Assembly: GCA_024195265.1 (NCBI GenBank)
Contig: JAJLRJ010000006.1
Location: forward strand, 15,340,139 to 15,404,138
From: Dendrophyllia cribrosa
Taxonomy: Eukaryota; Cnidaria; Anthozoa; Scleractinia; Dendrophylliidae
DNA length: 64,000 nucleotides
Reading direction: 5' to 3'
The position numbers were made by a program, and so were the translations under genes. Position 1 is the stretch's first letter. The number at the start of each line of letters is the position of its first letter. Shown piece after piece: positions 45,343 to 56,012 of the stretch. The notes beneath the pieces are model-generated. The model was not told the DNA's origin, did no database searches, and saw only the letters and a list, made by a program, of their open reading frames with translations.

Positions 45343-46862
45343 GTAAGTATTGTTGCAAACTGAGGATCTGCTTCTATACTTAACCCTAGAGCACCCAACC
45401 AACTTTTTTAACAAAGTATCCAATCAGAGAAAGCGAATTCAATAGGCCATTTCCAAAATGCCTTCAACCTCTCAATCAAAGCGAGGCTACAAGCAATTGC
45501 AAAAAGAGTTGAGACATTGTGTACTGTAGTGCATATTTCGAGGCGAGTTATGGCGTTACACGAGCCAACCGCGAGCCCGGGTCAACCTTGAGTCACGAGT
45601 CAACCTCGAGTCAAGCCAAAAATATATATGAATATATACTAGTAGTAATCATAGATTAAAGTGCGTCTCCTTATCCCGTGGCACCTCGTCTTTATGTCAC
45701 ACAGACAAAAACGTCGGGCCGTCATCAAACAAATTCACGCTATCGCCGTGGAATTGGGCAAAATCCTGCCGTGCTGTGTACTCCGAAAAGTCTCAGATTT
45801 TTCCGACATATAAACAGTATATTTGTCTTGATTTCATTTCGGTTATTTCTCAGATTCTGAAATCATACTCCTTAGTAAAATGTACTAAAACCGGAACCGG
45901 AAATGAGAAATTTCTGAAAAAGCCTGTTCTTGGACACCGCGTTAATGGAGCATGAAATCGACGTTTAAGTCACGCAACATTATCAACGTGAATTTCACAG
46001 GATTTTTCGGATAAAATAACAACTACCAGTTGCAAGTAAGACACAAGACTGTTGAATATAATTCCTTTATTAGCTAGACAAATTTTAGTCACAAAACTGC
46101 GAAATCTTTCATCATCATCATCATCATCTTTATTTAAAAACACAGGATCACTTTCATTAAAAAATGCTCTTCCAGTGAGCCGTGGACTACTTAACATACC
46201 ATAATGATAAAACGTTTAGTCGCAAATGCGCCCGATACAGGCGCAATTTCGAGCACTGTAAAGTTAATCTGCGTTCGCCTGGCGCGGCCAATTTCTCCAC
46301 TCCGTACTTTTACTAGGCATTGAAATATTGAGCTGTACGATTCCAAAATCGGGATTCCGAAACTAAATCAAGACAAATAGATTATTTACACGTGACATTT
46401 CGGAACCCCAGCTCCCTAGGATGATGCCTGATTTCCACGCGCTGGGAATGCTGGATACTATTCAGGGTGAGATGAAAATGAAAAAATCAGCTTGCCCTTC
46501 GGGCAAGCTGCTACTTTAGTTTACTAGCCCGGAGCTCTGAAGAGCTAGCCCAAAAGTAAATTAATTACTAAAACAAACAAATTTAAACAAGGGATGAATA
46601 TTACACCAAGAGGCAAAAAATCTCCAACTGTGTTGGCTCCCGACAGCGAATGTTGCGGAATAAATTATAAATTACGAGAAAAACTTATTTTTGCGCTGGT
46701 TATGAAAGTTATGATCAATTGATCAATGAAACTAGTACTCTGATTCTTTCGCCTTTGGATAACGTAAAATATCTTGCAAGTCCTTTCGGAAGTTTGATAC
46801 AACAAAAATAACACATTTTATATTAGTATTACGTGACTTGCTTGCGAGTATCAAGAGATTAA
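45343..46862. other. Downstream of NPC2 exon 3: repeats only
   Basis: I searched for the missing NPC2 exon and did not find it. Present are an end-repeat at 45541-45640 (CAACC[T/C][T/C]GAGTC units, inverted at 54409-54527), a stretch at 45700-45860 resembling 37260-37430, an (ATC)n tract at 46108-46128 typical of a retroelement 3' tail, and a small AGCTTGCCC palindrome near 46490. Confidence 0.45.
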
Positions 46863-47803
46863 AGGTGGATTTCCACTGTCGCGTAAAAATTTACGTACGT
46901 AAAACGTGCGTTAAAAAAACTTACGTTACCAATTTCCACTGTTGCGTAAAAAATAATAAAAAACGTTTCCGTTTTACGTACGTTAAACGTACGTAAATAC
47001 CTGCCATCCTGAAATTTTGGCGCGAAAAGGTTATTTGCCGCTAAAGTAATGGCCGCCGTTATAAACAAGCGGTTCTTTCTCCTGTTGTACCTTAGACAGA
47101 GACGAAAAAGACGACAAAAATATCGGAAAAGATTTCGGATCAGAGAGCTATTTCAAAATCGGTTTCAAGTGGGGGAATACCACACTCTAGTGCAAGAAAT
47201 GCGCGAAAATGACCACGAGTCATTTTATAAATACTTCCGGATGACACCTGAAAGATTTGACCACCTTCTTTCTCTTGTGGGACTGATGCTGTCTAAGAAA
47301 TCCTTGTATCGTGAGCCAATCAGTCCCGGTGAACGTCTCGCTGTTACTCTTCGATTTCTAGCTACTGGTGATTCCTTACAGACGATATCATTTAGCTACC
47401 GCCTTGGCCATACAACCGTGAGTAGAATAATTCCTGAGGTGTGCGATGCATTGTGGATTGCACTACAGGAATATGTAAAGCAGATAAAACAAAATGGCGT
47501 CTACATGGAGTTGGTGTCATGTGACAAAATCCGAAATTGCCATTGGTTAAATCGCCGCGTAAACGCAGACATCCGCGAAAAAGTTGAACCCAGTTCAACT
47601 TTTCCGAAAACGCTCGCGAGGGCTACGTGCCTTTACGTGCGTATAACGTACGTAAAAACCTAGAAAAAAACGCGGCACTGGAAATTGGACAACGTAAAGT
47701 CAACGCACGTAGTTACGCGCGTAAAATTTCATTTTTACGTACGTTAAAAATTTTTACGTATGTTAACGTGCGTAGGCAAAAACGCGACAGTGGAAATCCA
47801 CCT
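46863..47803 (+). mobile_element. PIF/Harbinger derivative, AGGTGGATTTCCACTGTCGCG ends, TAA target
   Basis: TIRs of 21 bp, AGGTGGATTTCCACTGTCGC and its inverse, flanked by TAA (46860-46862 and 47804-47806), the TWA target of PIF/Harbinger. Subterminal regions hold many TTTACGTACGTAAA palindromes in both orientations, likely transposase-binding sites. It carries only the N-terminal part of a transposase, so it depends on a partner. Confidence 0.85.
47049..47663 (+). pseudogene. Harbinger transposase (HARBI1-like), truncated
   Basis: A 204-codon frame. After a basic N-terminus (RQRRKRRQKYRKR) come FYKYFRMTPERFDHLLSLV, SPGERLAVTLRFLATGDS and FSYRLGHTTVSRIIPEVC, the helix-turn-helix of Harbinger transposases. 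After about residue 170 it runs into terminal-repeat sequence. Full-length relatives are 350-400 aa, so the DDE nuclease domain is missing and the product cannot cut DNA. It could still bind DNA. Confidence 0.85.
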
Positions 47804-47833
47804 TAAATTACGCACGGCGTTCTACGCGTACAT

Positions 47834-48039
47834 AGCCTGTTCCAGGCGTTCAGATAGCGGGGAAAGCGCGAATAGTTGGGGAAGGCGCGAAGAAAAGCGA
47901 GCGAAAAAAAGCGGGGAGATTGGGGAGAGGAAGCGAGGGAACGTTCCCTCGTCTCGCCGCATTTTTTTCGCTCGCTTTTCTTCGCGCCTTCCACAACTAT
48001 TAGCACTTTTCCCACTATCTGAACGCCTGGAACAGGCTA
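47834..48039. mobile_element. AGCCTG-end MITE with 10-bp target duplication
   Basis: AGCCTGTTCCAGGCGTTCAG at the left and the inverse at the right; ACGCGTACAT is repeated directly at 47824-47833 and 48040-48049. The interior is a long palindrome (GGCGCGAAGAAAAGCGAGCG and inverse). Confidence 0.88.
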
Positions 48040-48683
48040 ACGCGTACATGGCAAACGGCAGCTTACAGTTTATTATCCTTACTTTTCCTCGAATCGTAAA
48101 ATAAATCCACTAGAAAAATCGAAGTTACATGTAGTTCACATGTTCATGAGTTTGAGAAACATGAAACTACTCACTTTCCCATGGAAATGGCAAACGGCAG
48201 ACGGCAAAAATATTTGCCGTTCGTGGGAAAAACAATCTATCCAGTATTACTTAACGCAACGACTGTGTCGGCAAATGTTCAAGTTGTCTAGCTTATTTAA
48301 AGAAAACGGTCTTAATCGACAAGACAGATCCTAACTGGTTTACTTTGAACTTAATACAACAGCGATTTTAAAGACCTAAAAGCAGAGGAGTGAGAACACA
48401 ATTACGGCCGCTACTGTAAATTTTAATTATTTACGAAAACGCATCATTCAATTCCATTTCTTTTGTTCCCTGTTGATATTTTCTTACATTTTTAAAATGT
48501 TCCTCACATTCACTTTCACTAGAGAACTGTTTATTACACACTTCTTATTTTAATTCTTAACTTAATGATGAGAAAAGGCAACAAATATTCCTTGCCCGTC
48601 GGGCAAACTCCGACAAAAAGACGCTAGCCGACGGGTCGCTTCACTAGCCCCGGGCTATCGGACAGCGCTTTTGTCGCGCCCTG

Positions 48684-48930
48684 CTATTGTGATGTTTCAA
48701 GATGGCGCAGATTTGGTACTGACACTTTTCTCGATTCGTTCTGCTAAGACGACGCACTAAGCATGTTGGATACTATTGTGACGTTTCAAGATGGCGCAGA
48801 TTTGGTACCGACACTTTTCTCGATTCGTTCCGCTCAGACGACACGCTAAGCATGCTAGATACTATTGTGACGTTTCAAGATGGCGCAGATTTGGCGACAC
48901 TTTTCTCGATTTGTTCCGCCTAGCCGACAA
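48684..48930. repeat. Tandem repeat, 89-bp unit, 2.8 copies
   Basis: Units start at 48684, 48773 and 48862 with CTATTGTGA[T/C]GTTTCAAGAT, then GGCGCAGATTTGG and TTTTCTCGATT. The exact period of 89 holds for both steps; the last unit is cut short. Confidence 0.85.
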
Positions 48931-49407
48931 GATTAGGAAGCGTCTCCTTCGTCGACGCAATGAATATATATGAATATATATTGTAGGAAAAAATATATAT
49001 GAATATATCAATATATTTACTTACGGTGGCCCGCAACTGTCACGGCAAGAGCAAAAGGCTCACGGCAAGAGCAAAAAGCTCACGGCAGTTTAAAAACATG
49101 TTTTTTCCCCTTTTTTTTTCTCTATACTTTTTTATCATAATTCTTGTTGTCTAAATGGTCTCACAGTGGTAAACAGCCCGAAAAAATATATTTGAGATAT
49201 GAAAGACAACTGAAGCTTCGTACCCGTACGTGGACTTTTTGGACAATCTGCTATACATACTGTACGGTAGTCCAGAATTTTCGTAGAATTTCCATGTAAT
49301 CTGACTTATTCTTGCAGATCCAAAATATGATGTCTTTGTTAAGATGCATTAAGCGATTCTAGTGAGCGTTGTTGATTTGATTCAGACTAATTTGCCAAGT
49401 CTGTGTA

Positions 49408-49506
49408 TGTTATGTTATGCATAGTCTGGGTACCCTGTGATATTCGGGGGGCCCAGGGGCAGTCGCCATCTTGATCCTAGAATTGAGTTCAGTTTATATC
49501 TTAACA
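49408..49506 (+). repeat. 5' LTR of the gypsy element
   Basis: 99 bp, starts TG and ends CA, identical to the 3' copy. Unusually short for an LTR that must hold promoter and polyadenylation signals. Confidence 0.95.
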
Positions 49507-49664
49507 TGGTGTCAGAAGTAAAGCAATAATATGGATAAGTTACAGCCTCGAGTGTCCTTGTACTCACAGGAAATTTAGCGGAAAACTGGCGGCGTTTTAA
49601 GCAGCAATTTCAGATTTACGAAGTAGCGTCAGGCCTAGCAAGAAAAGATGGAAAGGTTCGAGCG

Positions 49665-52600
49665 ATGACACTGTTACACGTGGCGGGACCAGAGGCCTTA
49701 GAAGTTTACAACACGTTTCAGTGGGCCAGTGATGGCGATGAGAATAAAGTGGATAAAATAATGGAGCAGTTTGAGCGGTACTGTAATCCGAGGAAGAACT
49801 TAACTTTTGAAAGACATTCATTCTTTTCAAGGAATCAACTTGATGGGGAGTCGATTGACGCGTACGTGACTGACTTACGTAACAAGGCAGCAAGATGTGA
49901 ATTCAGTGATTTGAAGGATGGATTGATCCGTGATCGGATTGTTTGTGGCATAAATGATGACACAGTGAGAGCCCGACTTCTAAGAGAAGCAGAACTGACC
50001 TTGAGGGAGGGCTGCCTTGATATTTGTCGAGCTGCTGAAATAAGTTGTGCGCAGCTCAAAGTTTTGAACGAAGAAAAGACGGTGCACGTGGTGAGAGATG
50101 ATGCATTGAATAGACGAGACAGTCGGAAAGATGAGCGTGGGAATGCGAAAGATAGCAAAGCAGGTATGATTTCATGTCAATTCTGTGGATATCGTCACAA
50201 ACGAGGCCATTGTCCTGCATATGGAAAGAATTGTAATGCTTGCCACAAGCCTAACCATTTTGCAAGTGTATGCCAGGCTAACAAAAAAGAGGTTCATGCA
50301 GTGGACCAAGAAGGTGCCAGTGACGAACAGTCCTTCTTCATTGGTGCTTTAAGTGGCAACAAATGCACAGATAATGAATGGTACATAAATTTGAAAGTTA
50401 AGGAAAGGTACATATCATTCAAGATTGACACTGGAGCTCAGTGCAATGTCATCCCCGAAAGCATTTGTAAGGAAGTGGGTATTGTTTGTGGCAGTAAAAA
50501 GGGGTCGAGACTTGTTTCCTATTCTGGTCATGAAATCAAAACAGTGGGCAAGAGTGATGTGGCAGTTGAGTACAAAGGAAGATATCAGGTGATTGAGTTT
50601 CAGGTGGTTGATGCAGATGTCATACCGGTATTAGGGCTGCAAACCGCCACTGACCTTCAGTTAATACAGAGATTATATACTGTGGCATCAAGCGGTACAC
50701 AGAAATACTCGGTACATATGCAGATCAGTTCAGAGGCATTGGTAGGAGCACTTCCAGGTGAATATGAGATAAAGATTGATGAAAGTGCAACTCCAGTAGT
50801 ACACCCACCAAGGCGGATCCCATACATGTTAAAAGACAAAGTCAAGGCTGAACTATGTCGGATGGAAGAGATGGGTATTATTACAAAGGTTGAACAACCT
50901 ACCAAGTGGGTCAACCCAATCGTTGTAGTTCGAAAGCCAAATGGAGATGTCCGTATCTGCCTTGATCCTGTTGATTTGAATAAAGCGGTAAAGAGAGAAC
51001 ATTACCCCTTAAAAACAGTGGAAGAGGTAGCTGCAAGTATGTCAGAAGCAACAGTTTTTTCAACCCTTGATGCTACATCAGGATTCTACCAGATCAAGTT
51101 GGCCGAGGAAAGTACTTGGCTTACTACGTTCAACACACCCTTCGGCAGATTTAAATTTGAGAGGTTGCCATTTGGTCTGGTATCAGCCCCAGAGGTTTTT
51201 CAAAGGGCCATGTCTGAGATGTTTGAGGACATTGAGAAATGTGAAGTGATTGTTGATGATTTGTTAGTGTGGGGCAAGAATACAGAGGATCATGATCACA
51301 CTCTGAAGCAGGTGTTGAAGAGAGCAGCAGAGAATGATTTAAGATTTAATGAGCAAAAGTGCAAGTTTCACAGGCAGGAAGTTGAATATGTGGGACATGT
51401 TTTTGAGACTGATGGCTTGAGACCAAGTCCATACAGAATTCAAGCCATTTTGAATATGCCACTTCCACAAGACAAAACAAGCCTACAAAGATTTATGGGT
51501 ATGGTGAACTACCTGCATAAGTTTATTCCTAATTTGGCTAGCATTAATAAACCACTTCGTGAGCTGCTGGAGGAGACAGTGGAGTGGCACTGGATGGAAG
51601 CACAGCAGAAAGCGTACGAAGACCTTATCACCTGTATCACTCAAGCACCGGTTCTTAAGTATTTTGATGTGAATGAAGAGGTCATTGTATCTGTTGATGC
51701 CTCCTCAGAGGGTCTGGGTGCCTGTTTGCTGCAAGGGAACCAACCAGTAGCCTATGCATCAAGAGCACTGAACAATGCTGAGCGAAATTATGCTCAAATA
51801 GAAAAGGAAATGTTAGCTATTGTGTTTGGCACCAGCAAATTTCACCAGTACATTTATGGGAAAACAGTTATGGTAGAAAGCGACCACAAACCTCTAGAGA
51901 GTTTGTTCAAGAAACCATTGTCTATGGCCCCGCAGCGCATTCAGCGAATGATGCTTCGTGTACAACAGTATGACCTGATAGTCAAGTACAGACCTGGTGA
52001 CCAATTGCACATTGTAGATACTCTTAGCCATGCTAGTCAGTTGGAGTCTACATCACAGGCAGATGAGTTTGAAGTCCATTTGCTTGTACAAATTTCAAAA
52101 GAAAAGGCTGATGAGTTTAAGAGAGAGACGGACAGTGATCCAGTGTTATCCAAACTGAAGAAAGTGATATTAACAGGCTGGCCTGAGAACAGGTCAGAAG
52201 TGGAGCCAGAATTACAAGATTACTGGAACTTTAGAGATGAACTGTGTATATGTGATGGACTGTTGATGAAAGGTGATCGTCTTATCACTCCATATAGTTT
52301 GCGAGATGAAATGCTTGAGAAAATTCATGGCAGTCACCTAGGGGTGGAAAAATGTCTCAGCAGGGCAAGAGAGGGTTTGTTCTGGCCCAATATAAGAAAG
52401 AACATTAAAGAAAAAGTTGCCAGTTGTGGAGTTTGTAATAAGTACAGGAACTATCAAGTCAAGGAGCCCTTGCTACCACATCCAGTTCCTGATCGACCTT
52501 GGCAGGTGTTAGCTGTAGACATGTTTGTCCTTGCTCAAGAGAAATTTGTTGTGCTCGTGGATTATTACTCAAAGTACTTTGAACTGACACAACTCAAAGA

Positions 52601-53411
52601 CAGCAAAAGTGCCTCTGTCATCAGCTGTCTAAAACAGCATATGTCAAGACATGGAATACCAGAGGTTCTCCATTCAGATAATGGCCCTGAATTTAGCAGT
52701 TTGGAATTTCAACAGTTTGCCAAACAGTATCAATTTCAGCATGTTACTTCATCACCGAGATTTCCTCAGAGCAATGGCTTAGTGGAACGTACAGTACAAA
52801 CAGCCAAGAAACTGCTCAAAAAAGCATATGAGGATAACAAAGATCCCTATTTAGCAATCTTGGAGTTATGCAATACTCCAATTCCTGGAGTTGGACTTTC
52901 TCCCACCCAGTTGCTTATGGGACGTCGCACAAGAAGCATCATTCCTATTAAGAATACCTTGCTAAAGCCAATGGCCTACGACCCCAGTGAAGTTCAGCGA
53001 GTGCTGAAAGGAAAACAGCAAGTTCAGAAGAAGTATTTTGATCAAAGCTGCAAGTCCCTCGAACCATTAAAACCTGGAGATAGTATCAGGGTGCGTCAGA
53101 GAGGAACCTGGGAACCAGCAGTGTTATTGGGAAGATCTGACAAAGGCGAACCAAGATCATATATTGTGAAAGCGAATGAACATCATTACAGACGAAACCA
53201 GAGGGATATTCTGAAGACACAAGAAACCCCATTACATGAAGACTCGTCCAGTGAAGTAACGGAGGACACCAACAGCAGAGACCCTGTTGCAGACCAACTA
53301 CCTAATCACCCTAGGGACGAGTCTGATAGTGAACTCACGTCAGCTACATCTCCCATTATCAGTAGAGTCAGTGGTCGAGTCATCCACGTACCCTTGCGTT
53401 ACCAAGAATGA
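49665..53411 (+). CDS. Gypsy gag-pol polyprotein
   Basis: 1,248 codons. In order: part of gag (1-150), two CCHC-type zinc motifs (about 171-203), aspartic protease with DTGA (255-258), reverse transcriptase with the catalytic VDDL (530-533), RNase H (about 675-745, DASSEGLGACL), H2C2 zinc binding (about 889-924) and the integrase DDE core with D952, D1005 and E1041. Gag and pol share one frame, as in several gypsy lineages. The open frame extends upstream of this ATG to about 49550; an ATG at 49531 just after the primer site is in another frame, so a one-base loss near 49545 probably removed the native gag start. All catalytic residues appear intact. Confidence 0.95.
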   Translation: MTLLHVAGPEALEVYNTFQWASDGDENKVDKIMEQFERYCNPRKNLTFERHSFFSRNQLDGESIDAYVTDLRNKAARCEFSDLKDGLIRDRIVCGINDDTVRARLLREAELTLREGCLDICRAAEISCAQLKVLNEEKTVHVVRDDALNRRDSRKDERGNAKDSKAGMISCQFCGYRHKRGHCPAYGKNCNACHKPNHFASVCQANKKEVHAVDQEGASDEQSFFIGALSGNKCTDNEWYINLKVKERYISFKIDTGAQCNVIPESICKEVGIVCGSKKGSRLVSYSGHEIKTVGKSDVAVEYKGRYQVIEFQVVDADVIPVLGLQTATDLQLIQRLYTVASSGTQKYSVHMQISSEALVGALPGEYEIKIDESATPVVHPPRRIPYMLKDKVKAELCRMEEMGIITKVEQPTKWVNPIVVVRKPNGDVRICLDPVDLNKAVKREHYPLKTVEEVAASMSEATVFSTLDATSGFYQIKLAEESTWLTTFNTPFGRFKFERLPFGLVSAPEVFQRAMSEMFEDIEKCEVIVDDLLVWGKNTEDHDHTLKQVLKRAAENDLRFNEQKCKFHRQEVEYVGHVFETDGLRPSPYRIQAILNMPLPQDKTSLQRFMGMVNYLHKFIPNLASINKPLRELLEETVEWHWMEAQQKAYEDLITCITQAPVLKYFDVNEEVIVSVDASSEGLGACLLQGNQPVAYASRALNNAERNYAQIEKEMLAIVFGTSKFHQYIYGKTVMVESDHKPLESLFKKPLSMAPQRIQRMMLRVQQYDLIVKYRPGDQLHIVDTLSHASQLESTSQADEFEVHLLVQISKEKADEFKRETDSDPVLSKLKKVILTGWPENRSEVEPELQDYWNFRDELCICDGLLMKGDRLITPYSLRDEMLEKIHGSHLGVEKCLSRAREGLFWPNIRKNIKEKVASCGVCNKYRNYQVKEPLLPHPVPDRPWQVLAVDMFVLAQEKFVVLVDYYSKYFELTQLKDSKSASVISCLKQHMSRHGIPEVLHSDNGPEFSSLEFQQFAKQYQFQHVTSSPRFPQSNGLVERTVQTAKKLLKKAYEDNKDPYLAILELCNTPIPGVGLSPTQLLMGRRTRSIIPIKNTLLKPMAYDPSEVQRVLKGKQQVQKKYFDQSCKSLEPLKPGDSIRVRQRGTWEPAVLLGRSDKGEPRSYIVKANEHHYRRNQRDILKTQETPLHEDSSSEVTEDTNSRDPVADQLPNHPRDESDSELTSATSPIISRVSGRVIHVPLRYQE

Positions 53412-53552
53412 TTTCATTGTTCTGAATGACATTGAACACTGAACATTTTAATAGCAAACTGAGGACATGTTTCTAACATTTAGTTTTCTTTGTTATAGGA
53501 CTGCTCACAGTTTTGCTATATTTGTTATTCAGTTAAGGGCTACAGGGAAAGA

Positions 53553-53651
53553 TGTTATGTTATGCATAGTCTGGGTACCCTGTGATATTCGGGGGGCCCA
53601 GGGGCAGTCGCCATCTTGATCCTAGAATTGAGTTCAGTTTATATCTTAACA
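53553..53651 (+). repeat. 3' LTR of the gypsy element
   Basis: Identical to the 5' LTR. It is followed by the GTGTA target copy. Confidence 0.95.
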
Positions 53652-54280
53652 GTGTACACTATGCGAACGACTCATTTCTCGCCACTGAGAATTTGTTTAC
53701 TGAACTCACAGTATTTAAATGTCATGCAACCTCTCGTTCAAAGACTATAAATACAAGACTAAAAGAAGGTTGAATAATCGCGAAATGAATTTCTTACACT
53801 CTGTTAAAAATATAAATAATCTTATTAATAAGGTAGTATATATAGGTAAATATTATTCTGAAAATTCCTCGAGCATTGGAACTCACAGACTGGAATTACC
53901 CCTATGAATAGCTAATACCAGCCAGCCGGCGTACAGTCCCGTACGACTAAAATTAAACCACTGCGAATAATTTGAACGGGAGTCCAGGCTTTCGTAGAAT
54001 TTCCATGTAAATACCTATTTGACTCACTAGAGTATATCCCATCTTTGTTCAAAAGTTTCAAGGGAGTCTGTTAATGTCGTTAATATATTATTCGGCTGGT
54101 GCAGACCGTGCAAATGCCGACTCATTTCTCTCTTAGTGACACCGCTCGCGGGAACACGCAGTCTGTACGTTCGAATACTCGATAAATTTTCATAATGATA
54201 TTTCCCTACCTTTTTCATAATATTATATTTTTACATGTAACAGAGTTTGTGAAAAATTATTTCGTGAGCCGTTATGCCGT

Positions 54281-54380
54281 GAGCTTTTTGCTTTTGCCGT
54301 GAGCTTTTTGCTTTTGCCGTGAGCCTTTTACTTTTGCCGTGAGCTTTTTGCTTTTGCCGTGAGCGGTTTGCTTTTGCCTT
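54281..54380. repeat. 20-bp tandem repeat, five copies
   Basis: GAGCTTTTTGCTTTTGCCGT repeats with a strict 20-bp step, with small changes in copies 3 and 5. Two inverted units of the same family lie at about 49040-49085. Confidence 0.9.
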
Positions 54381-54408
54381 TTGACAGTTGTGGGCCACCG
54401 TAAAATAT

Positions 54409-54527
54409 CTTATGATATATTCATATATATATTTTTGTTTAATTTTTGGCTTGACTCGAGGTTGACTCGTGACTCGAGGTTGACTCGGGCTCGCGGTTGG
54501 CTCGTGTAAGGCCACAACTCTTTCGAG
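54409..54527. repeat. Inverted partner of the 45541-45640 repeat
   Basis: GGCTTGACTCGAGGTTGACT and GGGCTCGCGGTTGGCTCGTG are the reverse complement of the 45541 sequence (CACGAGCCAACCGCGAGCCC..GAGTCAAGCC) for roughly 100 bp with an AT-rich inner end. Confidence 0.75.
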
Positions 54528-54529
54528 GC

Positions 54530-55660
54530 TAACATGGTTTTCAACAAGTCCCCATCCCCTCCCCCCTTATCAATGTTGTACCAGCTCAAAAATGCCATTC
54601 AAACTAACAGTCATCAACATTGTAAGGGGGTGGGGGGTCAGTAGCACATGGCATTGATTTCATTTGTGTTATGCGGTCGCTTTTATATGGAATGAACATT
54701 TTTTTGGAAAGTGTCTCAACCTTTTTGCAACTGCTTGTCTGAGTCACATATCGCGATATAGCACTGGATTTGCTTTTCGGAAATGAATCATAGTTGATGT
54801 ACGTTATCAATGTAATGACTTGATTAGAAAAAACAGCTTTTTATTCCACTGCGATTAGGCGTTTTAGAATAGAAAGTCCAAAACGTGCCTTTTCGACATT
54901 TGTCTACGGCCTTAATTAGCATGAATTTCAGCAAAAAAGGAGCGTTTCTTATAAAAGTTGCCGTAGTTTCTCAATATCGTTATTAGTCAGGGAGCATCTG
55001 TAATCCCGTGAGATTTTCTTGAAGATAACAAGCCACCTTTCTAAAAGTGTCAAGGGGACCCTTAGGAACACAGAAAATGGTGTCGGCAATTTTGCGACTT
55101 GCACGGGCAGCTGCTACGGTGGTTTTAAAATAGGTCCCGTATGGCTCAGCATGGAAACGAGGCTGAGACTTAAATTGCTTATAACTATCGATAATTGCAA
55201 CCAAATGTCACCAAACTTGCTCAGGTTTATTATGGGATGATATCTAACATGGTAATAGTCATAATTATAGTTAACAAGGTCACGTGACCATGTTGACATG
55301 GAAGCGAGGCTCTAACAATAGATGGCCTATAATTATCGCTTATTTGAACCAATTGTCACCAAACTTGCTCAGATTGGTTATGGGATGGTATCTGACATGT
55401 TGATAAACATTAAAGTAATACATATAGTCACGTGACCTTTTCGACATAGAAGCGAGGCTCGAACAGAAAAATGTTTATATCCGGCAAAATAATATGTACA
55501 TTCTTTCAAAAATTACTGTCACTGTTTCCCAATGATACCTGCTTTGAATTTTGATATAATAATCGAAATTAACATTGGTGGTCTGCGGTTTTTTATTCGA
55601 TAATTTTGGTCAGCGGTCTTTTTCATCATTTTAGTGATATGCCATTTAGAATTGCCAGTC
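54530..55660. other. Intergenic, direct repeat of a 130-bp motif
   Basis: GAAACGAGGCT / GAAGCGAGGCT, ACCAAACTTGCTCAG, ATGGGATG[A/G]TATCT and GTCACGTGACC recur in the same order at about 55150-55285, 55300-55440 and partly 55440-55470: a degenerate tandem repeat of about 140 bp. No gene seen. Confidence 0.55.
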
Positions 55661-55764
55661 AGTGTAGTGAAGCTACTCACACTACACCCCGCGGTAAGCG
55701 CGAAGAAAGGAAGAGATAGAGCGATCCAAAAAACTGAAGATCAGGATGATATGAAAGATGACGA

Positions 55765-55951
55765 TGTGGAGAACTTAGGTGATTGTGTGACGCTTGCGTG
55801 ACTAAAAGAACATTGAGCGGATCTGTCAAGACCTGTCAACTGATAGCTGTTTAGTTTACTTTGTAATCATGTGTAATGCGGAGAGCATTAAACAGGATTG
55901 GGACAGTTCTCATGCGTCTGTTTTGTCGAGATCTTTAAGCTATTCACGACA
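55765..55951 (+). repeat. 5' LTR of the BEL element
   Basis: 187 bp. Compared with the 3' LTR it has a 56-bp internal deletion after CATGTGTAAT and a few substitutions (for example ACATTGAGCG against ACTTTGAGCA). Confidence 0.9.
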
Positions 55952-56012
55952 GAAGTGGCACCTCCGACGGGACTCCGTTAAAAACTTCATAGATCGACGA
56001 GTACAGTGGAAA

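Larger units (their letters stand above)
49408..53651 (+). mobile_element. Ty3/gypsy LTR retrotransposon, recent insertion
   Basis: LTRs at 49408-49506 and 53553-53651 are 99 bp each and, by hand comparison, identical (TGTTATGTTATGCATAG..CTTAACA). Target copies GTGTA flank them (49403-49407 and 53652-53656). A primer-binding site TGGTGTCAGAAG starts right after the 5' LTR, and a purine-rich tract (ACAGGGAAAGA) precedes the 3' LTR. Identical LTRs mean a young insertion. Confidence 0.95.
48960..54440. mobile_element. Foldback element hosting the gypsy insertion
   Basis: The left end (48960-49085: ATATATGAATATAT, TTACGGTGGCCC, CACGGCAAGAGCAAAA) is inverted at the right (about 54265-54435: GGGCCACCGTAAAA, CTTTTGCCGTGAG). 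Direct motifs CGTAGAATTTCCATGTAA occur at 49280 and 53990 inside it. Without the gypsy element it would be about 1.2 kb. Ends are not sharp. Confidence 0.5.
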
